A stretch of DNA of 21,659 nt, from the NCBI GenBank assembly GCA_002452325.1, contig DKFG01000279.1:1-21659 (forward strand), read 5' to 3'. Shown one piece after another: positions 15,252-21,659 of the stretch. How positions within the stretch are numbered: position 1 is the first letter of the stretch; every line of letters starts with the position of its first letter. Position numbers and translations under genes: made by a program. The notes under the pieces were generated by a model, which saw nothing but the letters and a program-made list of their open reading frames with translations, was not told the origin of the DNA and did no database searches. Origin of the DNA: Geobacter sp. UBA6802. Lineage in GTDB: Bacteria; Desulfobacterota; Desulfuromonadia; Geobacterales; Pseudopelobacteraceae.

Positions 15252-15284
15252 CGCCATGGTCTCCTGCATCTTACCTGTTTGATC

Positions 15285-15370
15285 TCTTCCGGTGAATCGG
15301 GCCTTAAGGTTACAGCACCGACCTACGCACGCCAGAACTTCGATTATCGTAATGGCGTGGGAGCGGAAGA
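15285..15370 (-). repeat. Three-way-junction structured repeat, copy 2 (86 nt)
   Basis: P1 is TCTTCCG (15285-15291) with CGGAAGA (15364-15370), different in sequence from copies 1 and 3 but fully paired. P2 is CACGCCA (15328-15334) with TGGCGTG (15353-15359), again different and fully paired. The bases CCTACG before P2 and GGAG after it, and GGTG after the P1 strand, are the same as in copy 3. P3 pairs AATCGG with CCGACC on the plus strand, using G-U pairs on the other strand. It lies in the leader of the 130-aa gene. Confidence 0.7.
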
Positions 15371-15457
15371 ATGAAGAAAGTCCCCTTTCCGAACTTATCT
15401 TCCGATTTGGCCGGTTATGTGGCGGGAAAGGCACCTTCCAGACAAACCGTTATTAAA

Positions 15458-15595
15458 CTTCATCCGGTGATTCGGGCATTCGCTGTCTAGGCACTGAACC
15501 TACGCATAGTGAAGCTACGTTCTGCCACCGCACTATGGGAGCGGATGAAGCCCCTGTCACAGGGGATAAAGCCCCCGCCTCAGAGTTGAAAATCA
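15458..15595 (-). repeat. Three-way-junction structured repeat, copy 3 (93 nt plus shared 45-nt flank)
   Basis: P1 is CTTCATCCG (15458-15466) with CGGATGAAG (15542-15550). P2 is CATAGTG (15505-15511) with CACTATG (15531-15537), perfect and unlike P2 of the other copies. P3 pairs GATTC with GAACC, with one mismatch as plus-strand RNA or a G-U pair as minus-strand RNA. The flank 15551-15595 begins with the 15-base palindrome CCCCTGTCACAGGGG and contains CCTCAGAGTT. It matches 14311-14353 beside copy 1. Copy 3 lies between the 3' end of thg1 and copy 2. Confidence 0.7.
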
Positions 15596-15710
15596 TATCC
15601 TGAAAAATGTTCTCCGGGGAGGGCGGTAGTTCCTCCATGGGGCATGATGCCATTTCTGGCAACCCCGCTGGCAACCTTTCCAGTCTTCCGGAGAATCAGG
15701 CTGTCAGGCT

Positions 15711-15833
15711 TTACAGTTCCAGTCCAGCAAGATACCCTTCAAACTCCCGCACACGGCGCTTCAGCATTTCATAGGCAAAGCCATTGGCAGAAACGGTCTG
15801 CAGGGTTGATGCCGTTCTGGAAAAGAAGCTCAT
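15711..15833 (-). CDS. Possible 40-aa small protein overlapping the thg1 3' end
   Basis: In a different frame from thg1, ATG 15833 to TAA 15711-15713 encodes MSFFSRTASTLQTVSANGFA followed by YEMLKRRVREFEGYLAGLEL. The C-terminal half has the look of a real amphipathic helix and extends 58 bases beyond the thg1 stop. It could be a small overlapping gene. Alternatively, thg1 may have suffered a frameshift near its end so that this was its original C-terminus. No strong Shine-Dalgarno is present. Confidence 0.35.
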   Translation of the reverse strand: MSFFSRTASTLQTVSANGFAYEMLKRRVREFEGYLAGLEL

Positions 15834-16377
15834 TCTTGGCAGCCACCGACAAACCGTTTAACCGTTTCGCCGCACTATCCGACTCAGTCCCCTGTTTGCG
15901 CAGCATCCAGTAGCAGTGACTGTTCAGGCAGTTGCGGTGTGCATCCTCCATACGCCAACGGAAATAATCAACCACCAGCTCCTGTCCGGGCAGCTGGCTG
16001 ATGCGGCAATCAAAAGCAGCTGGCTGGCCGAGGAGGTGCGTGAACATGGCGCTTGCCTCCCCTGCCAAAATAGAGTGATATTTACGCAGCTTCCGGTTGA
16101 AAGAGTTTTCATCCAGATGGAACAACAACGATATTTCATCACTCTGGGTATAGGCAAAAACAACCCTGAAACCGCACTGCATAAGGTGTTTGACCGTTTC
16201 TACCATCATGTCCCGAAAGCGCTCATCGTAAGGAGCCTCAAACCGGCACACCTCCTTGGTCAGGCGGCTGAAGCTACGTCCGTCTATGCGGGCAACCATG
16301 TAGATACCGGGTAACACACACTTGTCGGCATTGGTCTCAAAAACCCGCATGGTTATATCAAGTTTGTCAAAGTTCAT
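15769..16377 (-). CDS. thg1: Thg1-like 3'-5' RNA polymerase (tRNA-His guanylyltransferase family)
   Basis: The 202-aa protein belongs to the Thg1/TLP family, which adds nucleotides in the 3'-to-5' direction to RNA 5' ends. Bacterial TLPs repair 5'-truncated tRNAs in vitro. Seen are MVARIDGRSFSRLTKE (metal Asp32), FAYTQSDEISLLF (Asp80-Glu81), NRKLRKYHSILAGEASAMF and YFRWRMEDAHRNCLN (about 138-152), all family hallmarks. The ATG at 16377 overlaps the end of the upstream kinase gene by 11 bases and has GGAGGAG upstream, so the pair is coupled. The protein is somewhat shorter than typical (about 240), and the C-terminus after LLFQNGIN does not look typical. This may reflect a frameshift. The family call is firm; true tRNA-His guanylylation is less likely than repair. 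Confidence 0.92.
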   Translation of the reverse strand: MNFDKLDITMRVFETNADKCVLPGIYMVARIDGRSFSRLTKEVCRFEAPYDERFRDMMVETVKHLMQCGFRVVFAYTQSDEISLLFHLDENSFNRKLRKYHSILAGEASAMFTHLLGQPAAFDCRISQLPGQELVVDYFRWRMEDAHRNCLNSHCYWMLRKQGTESDSAAKRLNGLSVAAKNELLFQNGINPADRFCQWLCL

Positions 16378-16816
16378 CGTTCCACTCCTCCACAACAAAG
16401 CCGCCGTTACAGTCAGCCCTGACATACCAGAGTTCATCAAAGCCTTCGGCAATGTTCGGCAGTTGCAGCCGTGCCGCTATGCCAAGTATACCTTTATCCG
16501 GGATTCTCGCTTTACCGATCCGCTGCCGGTTACGTTCAAGCGCCTCCTGTACTTTGGAACTGAAGTAATAGCCGATAATCCTGAAACCTGCCTCTCGTGC
16601 AGGTGTGATCAATCGTTCCCGTTCGGCTTCCGTAGCATTGGTATTGTCAATCACAAAGGGCTGCTTTGCTGCAGCACAGGCATTCAGCAGCAGTTTTTCC
16701 CGATGCCGGGTCTTGAGCATATCCAGGCTGATCCGAATGTGCGAATCTAACAAACGTTCTCTAAAGAAGCTGCTTTTCCCGCTGGCAGGTATGCCGATCA
16801 GGATTACAGCGGTCAT
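16367..16816 (-). CDS. P-loop polynucleotide kinase-like protein
   Basis: This 149-aa protein has Walker A GIPASGKSS (residues 8-16) followed by RISLDMLKTRHRE and FVIDNTNATEAERERLI, as in the AAA_33/zeta-like kinases related to the kinase domain of T4 polynucleotide kinase. Most of the length is a single kinase domain, with no phosphatase or ligase part. In this cluster a 5'-OH kinase preparing RNA ends would fit, although RtcB itself joins 5'-OH ends, so the kinase may serve the Thg1-like enzyme instead. The ribosome site is weak. It lies 43 bases downstream of the HD gene and overlaps thg1. Confidence 0.8.
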   Translation of the reverse strand: MTAVILIGIPASGKSSFFRERLLDSHIRISLDMLKTRHREKLLLNACAAAKQPFVIDNTNATEAERERLITPAREAGFRIIGYYFSSKVQEALERNRQRIGKARIPDKGILGIAARLQLPNIAEGFDELWYVRADCNGGFVVEEWNDEL

Positions 16817-16859
16817 TGTTTTGTCACTTTACTGATAAAGCTCATCATGCGTGTCTTTT

Positions 16860-18401
16860 CTATGCAGCAGGGCATGGATTGCTACTGTCTCGCAGCAGCT
16901 CCAGCAGACAGACCAGAAATTTCTTGCTGTGGCAGTATATGCCTGGCCTTTTGCTCTCTCTGGGACCTGCCACGTTGAGAGTACGGATACGAAGTTCCAT
17001 CACCCATTTTTTCACGTCTGCAACTGTCAGTTGACTTTTGTCATCTAGCTGGACAAGCAGGCAGGGTTTCCCTTTCCTTTCCGCGTGTTCAATCGTCTTC
17101 AGGGTGCCTCCGTCCAGTTCTCCCATATTCAGGATCAGTGTGCCGTCTGAATCCTGAACATTACGGCGTGTCCGTGTGGCATAGTTACGTGATACGGTTT
17201 CTTCCAAGGGGTAAGCATCAGGAATAATACCGTCTTCAGCACGGCGGCCAGCAGGACACCAGCCGCCTGCAACAACATCCATTTCCAGGGCAACATCAAG
17301 CGCCGCACGGTCAGCACCGGTCTGACCTCCAGAGACAATCCGGCAAATCATATCGTCATAGTACTGATGGCGACCAAACAGGCTTTCAACAGCATGTTTA
17401 AGCTCCCGGTAGAGCGGCTCGTAACAGAAACGACCCAACAGGCTGTCCAGCAGGCCGTGGTAATACCAGCTTTGCTGCGCCTTACCCCGTTTGAACCGCA
17501 TCCAGAGCTCATCGCCGATTTGACGATGCTCATCTATCATGGAACTGATGTTGTGCAGCTTGTCAGCACAGGCCACTGACTGAATCGCAAGTGAAGCGGA
17601 TTTCAGTTCATCAAGGGTATGCTGCTTTCTTTCTTCCCAACTGAGTTCTTTGTAAGGTTCCGAGCATCCGGCCACAATGGCGGCGACCTCCTCGCCGAAA
17701 GCACCCTCGATCTGCTCCAGTGTCACGTTGGTATCTTCAACGGTATCGTGCAGTATACCAGCAACAACAACTTCTTCAGGGCAACCGGCATTCGCCAGGA
17801 TCATTCCTACAGCAAACGGGTGCGTGATATACAGAATATCAGTCCCTTTCCGTTTCTGTGCCAGGTGGGCCTTTGCCGAAAACTCAAGCGCCTTGTTGAC
17901 CATACTGGAGCAAGCGCCGGAAGGGCGGATGCTGAGAGATTCAAAGTCGTATGTTGTAAAACCGTACGGCCCGGTTTGAATAGTCTCAGAATGTTCTTCG
18001 TCGTATCTCAGCAGTGCTCCCCCCTTTTCAACCCCAATGCGGATCGCTTCTACGTACTGGTTTCTGTCAAAGGTGTACTCCCTGTAGGTGATGTTTTTGG
18101 GCAGCTCCTTATGCACAGGCCAGCTGATCGGATGGCGAACCTTCCACTGCACCGAGTTGTTCCTATGGGCGACATGAATGCCTTCGGTTATTCCGGTACA
18201 AGCAGCCACCCCGCAACTACAGGTCAAAATTTCAAACTCACCGTCGAATCTACATGAATTAGACAGCTCCTTCATGTCGATGGCGAATTTATTTCCAAAC
18301 ATCTTTCCATCTATCTTGAGCCTGTTTACAAGGAACCTGGCCACTTCGCCGGAACTGCTTTTTTCGTCCTTGATTTGGCAAATCAGTTCAATACTGTTCA
18401 T
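16860..18401 (-). CDS. Three-part protein: N-terminal Cys-motif region, HD phosphohydrolase, molybdenum-carrier-like (SLOG-type) domain
   Basis: The 513-aa protein has three parts. Residues 1-150 carry CSCGVAACTGI (61-71) and are of unknown function. Residues about 168-300 are an HD domain of the SpoT type: HPFAVG (His194), ILHDTVEDT (His218-Asp219) and ACADKLHN (Asp280). Residues about 350-505 match the putative molybdenum carrier family: RIVSGGQTGADRAALDVAL, WCPAGRRAEDG and SRNYATRTRRNVQDSDGTLI, a Rossmann-like fold that binds nucleotides or related ligands. HD proteins hydrolyse (p)ppGpp or other phosphoesters. Linkage to rtcB, a kinase and thg1 suggests it senses or processes a nucleotide or RNA-end product. 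ATG 18401 has AGGAG seven bases upstream. The domain combination is unusual to me; no synthetase domain is present. Confidence 0.8.
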   Translation of the reverse strand: MNSIELICQIKDEKSSSGEVARFLVNRLKIDGKMFGNKFAIDMKELSNSCRFDGEFEILTCSCGVAACTGITEGIHVAHRNNSVQWKVRHPISWPVHKELPKNITYREYTFDRNQYVEAIRIGVEKGGALLRYDEEHSETIQTGPYGFTTYDFESLSIRPSGACSSMVNKALEFSAKAHLAQKRKGTDILYITHPFAVGMILANAGCPEEVVVAGILHDTVEDTNVTLEQIEGAFGEEVAAIVAGCSEPYKELSWEERKQHTLDELKSASLAIQSVACADKLHNISSMIDEHRQIGDELWMRFKRGKAQQSWYYHGLLDSLLGRFCYEPLYRELKHAVESLFGRHQYYDDMICRIVSGGQTGADRAALDVALEMDVVAGGWCPAGRRAEDGIIPDAYPLEETVSRNYATRTRRNVQDSDGTLILNMGELDGGTLKTIEHAERKGKPCLLVQLDDKSQLTVADVKKWVMELRIRTLNVAGPRESKRPGIYCHSKKFLVCLLELLRDSSNPCPAA

Positions 18402-18469
18402 GGTGAAACTCCTGATGCGATCCAATCAAATATAACGCATTTCTTGGTCTGAGCCTGATGGCTGTCTCC

Positions 18470-19654
18470 TCACTCCCCCGCCGCCTTCAAATTATACACC
18501 GGCCTCAACTTGTCGGTAACGCTGACCGTCTCAAGCAGATACTTCTCAATCTCTGCCGGGTCTTTGTAGGCGAACTTACTTTCGTCAAAGGTCTCCCGGT
18601 TGATTGAGGTGGAGAATATCCCTTGCATGGAGTCGCTGAACTCCTTGATGTTGTATTCTCCCTTGTCCAGTTTGCGGAACATCTCTTTGCGGCTGTGCTT
18701 GCGTCCGGCTCCGTGGGGCGCGGACTTGTTGTAGCTGGTGTTGCCCTTGCCAATGCCGATAATGGTTCCATCCGCCATGTTAAGCGGGATGATGACCTGT
18801 TCCCCCTGATGGGCGGATATGGCCCCCTTACGGACAATCTGATCCTTTTCAGCAATGTAGTTATGGACGCTTTCAATCACCTGTGTATCATCAAAGCGCA
18901 GCCCGAAGAATTCCAGGATGATTGCCAGCATGAAGCGCCGGTTGTAACGGGCGTAGGCTTGGGCACTGGTTGCCCAGTGCAGGTAGCGGTCACCACCTGC
19001 AGCCAGGGGCAGGTATTCCATCCCTTTGGGCACGGTCAGCCCCATCTGTTGGGTCACGGCTGCTGCCTGCTGCTGGAAATGTTCAGCTATCCGCTTGCCC
19101 AGGTTGCGGGAACCGGAATGGACAATCAGGTGGTAGCGGTCATCCTGTTCTGACTGCCCTATCTCAATGAAATGGTTGCCGCTCCCCAGCGTTCCCAACT
19201 GCATCAGAGGCTGGATATGTCTGCCGATCTTCTCACCCTTGTAGAAACCTTCCTCCGTATGTTCACACAGAGAGTGGGCCGCCTTTTTCAGGCTGTCAGA
19301 CACCGGCAGGTCATGAAAGAAGGTGGCGTTTTCACGCTGGTTCATCCCCAGTGGTATCCGTTCTCTGATGAAGTCATCCAGACACTGAAAGTCAATCTGG
19401 CGGATGTTTGCCAGGGGGTGACAGGCCACACCGCAGCCGATATCAACGCCGACGATGTTGGGAATCACTGCCTGCCGGAACTTGCCGGTAAAACCGATCA
19501 CACAGCCTGCACCGGCATGGGCATCAGGCATAATGGAGATCAGGCCATGTATTGCCGGGTGGTTGGCTATCAGCTTGACCTGCTCAGTAGCAAGCGGATC
19601 AAGGCTGTCGGCATGTATCTGTACCTGGCACTGGTTCTTTTGTAGATCGAACAT
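18470..19654 (-). CDS. rtcB: RNA-splicing ligase RtcB
   Basis: The 394-aa protein is RtcB, the GTP- and Mn-dependent ligase joining RNA 3'-phosphate or 2',3'-cyclic phosphate ends to 5'-OH ends. Diagnostic motifs are MPDAHAGAGCVIGFT (42-56), VGVDIGCG (68-75, metal Cys), GTLGSGNHFIEI (154-165), VHSGSRNLG (178-186), ISAHQGE and APHGAGRKHSR, where His314 is the predicted guanylylated residue. Length is normal for bacterial RtcB (about 380-410). The ATG has AGGAG upstream. It is the first gene of the repair cluster. No rtcA, rtcR or archease gene is nearby, unlike the E. coli rtcBA operon, and I see no convincing sigma54 site upstream. Confidence 0.97.
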   Translation of the reverse strand: MFDLQKNQCQVQIHADSLDPLATEQVKLIANHPAIHGLISIMPDAHAGAGCVIGFTGKFRQAVIPNIVGVDIGCGVACHPLANIRQIDFQCLDDFIRERIPLGMNQRENATFFHDLPVSDSLKKAAHSLCEHTEEGFYKGEKIGRHIQPLMQLGTLGSGNHFIEIGQSEQDDRYHLIVHSGSRNLGKRIAEHFQQQAAAVTQQMGLTVPKGMEYLPLAAGGDRYLHWATSAQAYARYNRRFMLAIILEFFGLRFDDTQVIESVHNYIAEKDQIVRKGAISAHQGEQVIIPLNMADGTIIGIGKGNTSYNKSAPHGAGRKHSRKEMFRKLDKGEYNIKEFSDSMQGIFSTSINRETFDESKFAYKDPAEIEKYLLETVSVTDKLRPVYNLKAAGE

Positions 19655-19756
19655 GAGGTAAACTCCTGTCAGTTTGTTTCAGGATACCCTGTAACCCTCC
19701 CCAGATAATGTCCAGGGTGAAGATTTTTCTACAGGATAGTGAAATAATCCCAGAAA

Positions 19757-19903
19757 AAGCAGTTTCACGCGGAGGCACTGAGACGCGAAGAGTACTATCA
19801 AGTAGTTATGGCATGCCAGTGTTTCACCTGGAGGGTTGATCACGTATTTCAGGTAACTGCTTGATTTTCTCCGCGAGCTTCGCGGCTCCGCGTGAGTAAC
19901 TGC
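19757..19903. repeat. Palindromic repeat element upstream of rtcB
   Basis: The left arm at 19759-19790 (GCAGTTTCACGCGGAG and on to GACGCGAAG) and right arm at 19878-19903 (CTTCGCGGCTCCGCG to TAACTGC) are imperfect inverted copies. About 87 bases lie between them. The CGCGGAG-type arms resemble a dispersed palindromic element found between genes in many bacterial genomes. It contains no gene. It lies within the likely promoter region of rtcB and may have moved there. Confidence 0.6.
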
Positions 19904-20159
19904 CGTTTTAAGGATAATACCAGAGCTGAAGGGGTTGAGGAGAACTTCCCCTATTTTTTGCGGATGCGTGTTGTGATTGGGGCGTTTAGTGGCCGGTTAA
20001 CCGGAGAATGGTCAGCCAGGCCAGCATGACCGGTCAATTCCGCTCGGTCAGGGTGATGCTATGCTCCCGTTCCTGCTGGCGTGGGTTGGTATCATCTGTA
20101 TGGCGGAAGAAGAGTTTCATGGGGGCACCTGTTTTACTGACTGTTCAAAGGTACTGAGA
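19904..20159. other. Intergenic stretch with no clear gene
   Basis: I see no recognisable gene between the palindromic repeat and the antitoxin stop. A 28-aa frame on the minus strand (ATG 20120 to TGA 20034) reads MKLFFRHTDDTNPRQQ and so on, followed in another frame by an open stretch. It could be a decayed small gene but has no strong ribosome site. A GGTTAACC dyad lies near 19995. Confidence 0.4.
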
Positions 20160-20474
20160 TCACGTCATGGCCGCAAGGCCTTTGCGGTCAAGGATATTCA
20201 GAAGCTTCAGCGAAGGGCGGCCTGGATGTTTCTCACCGATCTCCCATTTTTGGATGGTCGAGATACTGGTGTTCAGAACAGCGGCCAATACCGATTGACT
20301 CAGGTGGTAACGGTCACGCAGTGACTTGATCTGCTCCGGCGTGTATTCAGGAACCGGTGGAATACAGAGCGCATCATAACTTTCCATTGCCCGTTTATCG
20401 ATGAACCCCAGTTTGTGCAGATCACTGGCTGTTTCGTGAACTGCATCTAGTATTCTGCTATTTTTTCTGCCCAT
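20160..20474 (-). CDS. higA: HigA-type antitoxin (XRE helix-turn-helix)
   Basis: The 104-aa protein carries a helix-turn-helix of the Cro/C1 type in its C-terminal half: YTPEQIKSLRDRYHLSQSVL followed by NTSISTIQKWEIGEKHPGRPSLKLL. This matches antitoxins that follow RelE-type toxins and bind both the toxin and the operon promoter. ATG 20474 is chosen because GGAGG lies six bases upstream; the frame is open a further ten codons. It overlaps the end of the upstream toxin gene by 17 bases, giving tight co-translation in toxin-first order. Confidence 0.88.
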   Translation of the reverse strand: MGRKNSRILDAVHETASDLHKLGFIDKRAMESYDALCIPPVPEYTPEQIKSLRDRYHLSQSVLAAVLNTSISTIQKWEIGEKHPGRPSLKLLNILDRKGLAAMT

Positions 20475-20835
20475 CTTGCACCTCCAATAACGCGCCATTG
20501 TCAACGGATTCCTGTAACTGCTGGACAGTCAGACCAAGCAGATCTTTTGCCGCCATACGCAAGGCATCCCGTTCTTTATCGGATATATTTGCCCGTTCGT
20601 TCTTCTCAAACCCAAACATAAAAATCCAGCGATCATCACGATTAGTTGCCAGCAGCGTTCTGGCGCTACCGCTTTTACCTCTGCCTGGCAAGGCAATCCG
20701 CTTTTTAAAAACGCCACCACCAAGATCGGCGTCTATCAAACCATTCATCATTTCTGCCACAGCACGACACAGCAAATCATCAGGCAACGACGACTTGTGT
20801 GCCCAACGATTGAAATGGCGAGTTTTGTATATCAT
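20458..20835 (-). CDS. higB: RelE/HigB-type toxin
   Basis: The 125-aa protein begins MIYKTRHFNRWAHKSSLPDD. It contains GVFKKRIALPGRGKSGSART and ATNRDDRWIFMFGFEKNERANIS, the pattern of the RelE-superfamily toxins annotated as HigB-like or RelE (PF06296-like). Such proteins cleave mRNA on the ribosome. The downstream HTH gene is the cognate antitoxin. ATG 20835 overlaps the methyltransferase stop as ATGA, so the module is translationally attached to that gene. Catalytic competence cannot be judged by eye. Confidence 0.87.
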   Translation of the reverse strand: MIYKTRHFNRWAHKSSLPDDLLCRAVAEMMNGLIDADLGGGVFKKRIALPGRGKSGSARTLLATNRDDRWIFMFGFEKNERANISDKERDALRMAAKDLLGLTVQQLQESVDNGALLEVQDGQKK

Positions 20836-21659
20836 GGGATTACTGTACCACCAGGTGATATGGCCGGCAAGCAAATTTCGGGTCTGTTTTGTGACGTTGT
20901 ACTATCTGTCATCCTATTTTTCTTTTCCACCTTTGGTCTTTCCATGTTAAGTGCCAACAGCCGATGCAGTATCTCATCATCTGACATTTCCGACGTGTAA
21001 TCACTCCAGCCGTATGCAGCGGCTACCGCCTTATCCAGCACCTTGTGGGCGTTATCCAGCCAGGATGGACGGGCGTTGTAGAGTTTGGTCAGGGTTCGTT
21101 TTTTCAGGTCGGATTCATGCCCAGGCTTGGCAACAGGGCGTTTGGGATAGCCTGCCTTTTCCTCTTCCGGGGTAATTACCCATTCAACCCATTCAGGCGG
21201 ATTCAACCAGTTTTCACGCAGACTGTTCAGATTAAATGCGGCATTAGCTATGGCATCGGCATGGAATCGATGAACTGAATCGGCAACATTGGCCGGTACT
21301 GGCTGGCTAAACGGAACTTGCTCATCAGACGTTTTCTGGCTGGTGTCAGCCGGAGTCAGTCCTTTGGGAAAGGGGAAGGTTTCAAAACAAGAAGCAGCAT
21401 TGTAAGTAGGATCATTACCAACGCCGTGCCATGAGCATGTTCGTAGCGACCATATTTCATGAAAGCGGGAATGCAGGATGCCGAAAGTGGTGTCGTCCTG
21501 TCTGCATATCACATATAAACGTGAATCCGGCAGAACACCAACATTCATCCACGCAAACATCCGGTGTTTGGCAACACGCGGGGTTGCGATGTAGCGTGAG
21601 AGAGGCTGCATAGCGGTACGCATTTCTGGCCGAGTGACCTGTCCTGTCAATAGTGGACA
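20832..21659 (-). CDS. C-terminal part of MmeI/DUF559-neighbour type class I SAM-dependent DNA methyltransferase (cut by window edge)
   Basis: The frame is open through the right edge of the window, leaving about 275 C-terminal residues. SRYIATPRVAKHRMFAWMN, FGILHSRFHEIWSLRTC and YNAASCFETFPFP are typical of the target-recognition region of large MmeI-like or YeeA-like single-chain methyltransferases. The C-terminal NLNSLRENWLNPPEW and TLTKLYNARPSWLDNAHKVLD segments are the usual tail. The catalytic NPPY and SAM-binding motifs would lie upstream, outside the window. A restriction or BREX/DISARM-like role cannot be decided. Its stop overlaps the toxin start by ATGA. Confidence 0.85.
   Translation of the reverse strand, partial: CPLLTGQVTRPEMRTAMQPLSRYIATPRVAKHRMFAWMNVGVLPDSRLYVICRQDDTTFGILHSRFHEIWSLRTCSWHGVGNDPTYNAASCFETFPFPKGLTPADTSQKTSDEQVPFSQPVPANVADSVHRFHADAIANAAFNLNSLRENWLNPPEWVEWVITPEEEKAGYPKRPVAKPGHESDLKKRTLTKLYNARPSWLDNAHKVLDKAVAAAYGWSDYTSEMSDDEILHRLLALNMERPKVEKKNRMTDSTTSQNRPEICLPAISPGGTVIP

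Noticed and set aside
14217..15550. Structured repeats as integron attC sites
   Set aside because: They have variable stems and GTT/AAC boxes, but I could not find the RYYYAAC/GTTRRRY core pair at the ends, no integrase is present, and the genes are overlapping and coupled rather than single cassettes.
15458..15550. Structured repeat as a tRNA or tRNA-like gene
   Set aside because: The length and outer helix are suggestive, but there is no D-loop or T-loop consensus, no clear anticodon arm and no CCA end on either strand.
15453..15674. 73-aa minus-strand frame
   Set aside because: It runs through structured repeat copy 3 and its flank, with a composition unlike the real genes and no good start.
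13843..15700. CRISPR array
   Set aside because: Repeats are few, differ in sequence and are not evenly spaced with unique spacers of similar length; no cas genes are present.
19655..19900. Sigma54 promoter for rtcB as in the E. coli rtcBA operon
   Set aside because: A TGGCATG sequence occurs on the minus strand, but no TTGC box lies at the required spacing, and no rtcR gene is in the window.

Overview
The window looks like a chromosomal segment of a Geobacter-type deltaproteobacterium (Desulfobacterota, Geobacterales). This is inferred from the mix of core genes, the SbtA/SbtM selenopeptide pair and the repeat types; no rRNA or other firm taxonomic marker is present. The first 5 kb is core-like and GC-rich: valS (5' part, minus strand), a short selenopeptide RiPP precursor with its radical SAM/SPASM maturase (plus strand), then lhgO and a trpG/pabA glutamine amidotransferase (minus strand, ATGA-coupled). 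From about 5.4 kb to the right edge the window is an accessory or defence island, with every gene on the minus strand.

Most interesting region 1 (1237-3268). A small gene at 1319-1627 is invisible to ordinary gene callers because it is interrupted by three in-frame UGA codons. Each sits in the same 14-nt context encoding SGUGG, where U is selenocysteine. Two of the UGAs are followed by good bacterial SECIS-like hairpins whose apical-loop G lies 19 nt after the UGA; the third is weaker. A promoter, Shine-Dalgarno, signal-like leader, a terminator/attenuator and the adjacent SbtM-type maturase complete the unit. I read it as a selenobiotic (SbtA/SbtM, thio(seleno)oxazole) system.

Region 2 (5.1-13.8 kb), read in transcription order from the right: kptA (RNA 2'-phosphotransferase) overlaps an HExxH metallopeptidase. 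Next come a palindromic repeat, an AAA/DUF4143 ATPase and a large single-chain type IIG/IIL-like restriction-methyltransferase. The enzyme gene is coupled by ATGA overlaps to a truncated YhcG/DUF1016 N-terminal remnant and then to a RhuM-family gene. The left border holds fragments of what looks like a decayed gene.

Region 3 (13.8-19.7 kb) is an RNA-repair cluster. Transcribed leftwards it contains rtcB (RNA ligase), a three-part HD plus putative molybdenum-carrier-like protein, a P-loop kinase, a Thg1-like reverse polymerase, an unknown 130-aa gene and kptA. Between thg1 and kptA lie three copies of an 86-94 nt element. Their ends and junction bases are conserved, but the helices differ in sequence while keeping complementarity, as expected for a structured RNA. 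More hairpin repeats fill the 1-kb gap before kptA. The association of RNA ligase, 3'-5' polymerase, kinase and 2'-phosphotransferase with a covarying RNA-like repeat family is the second signal worth following.

Region 4 (19.7-21.66 kb) holds another palindromic repeat, a HigB/HigA-type toxin-antitoxin pair, and the C-terminal part of an MmeI-like DNA methyltransferase that runs off the right edge.
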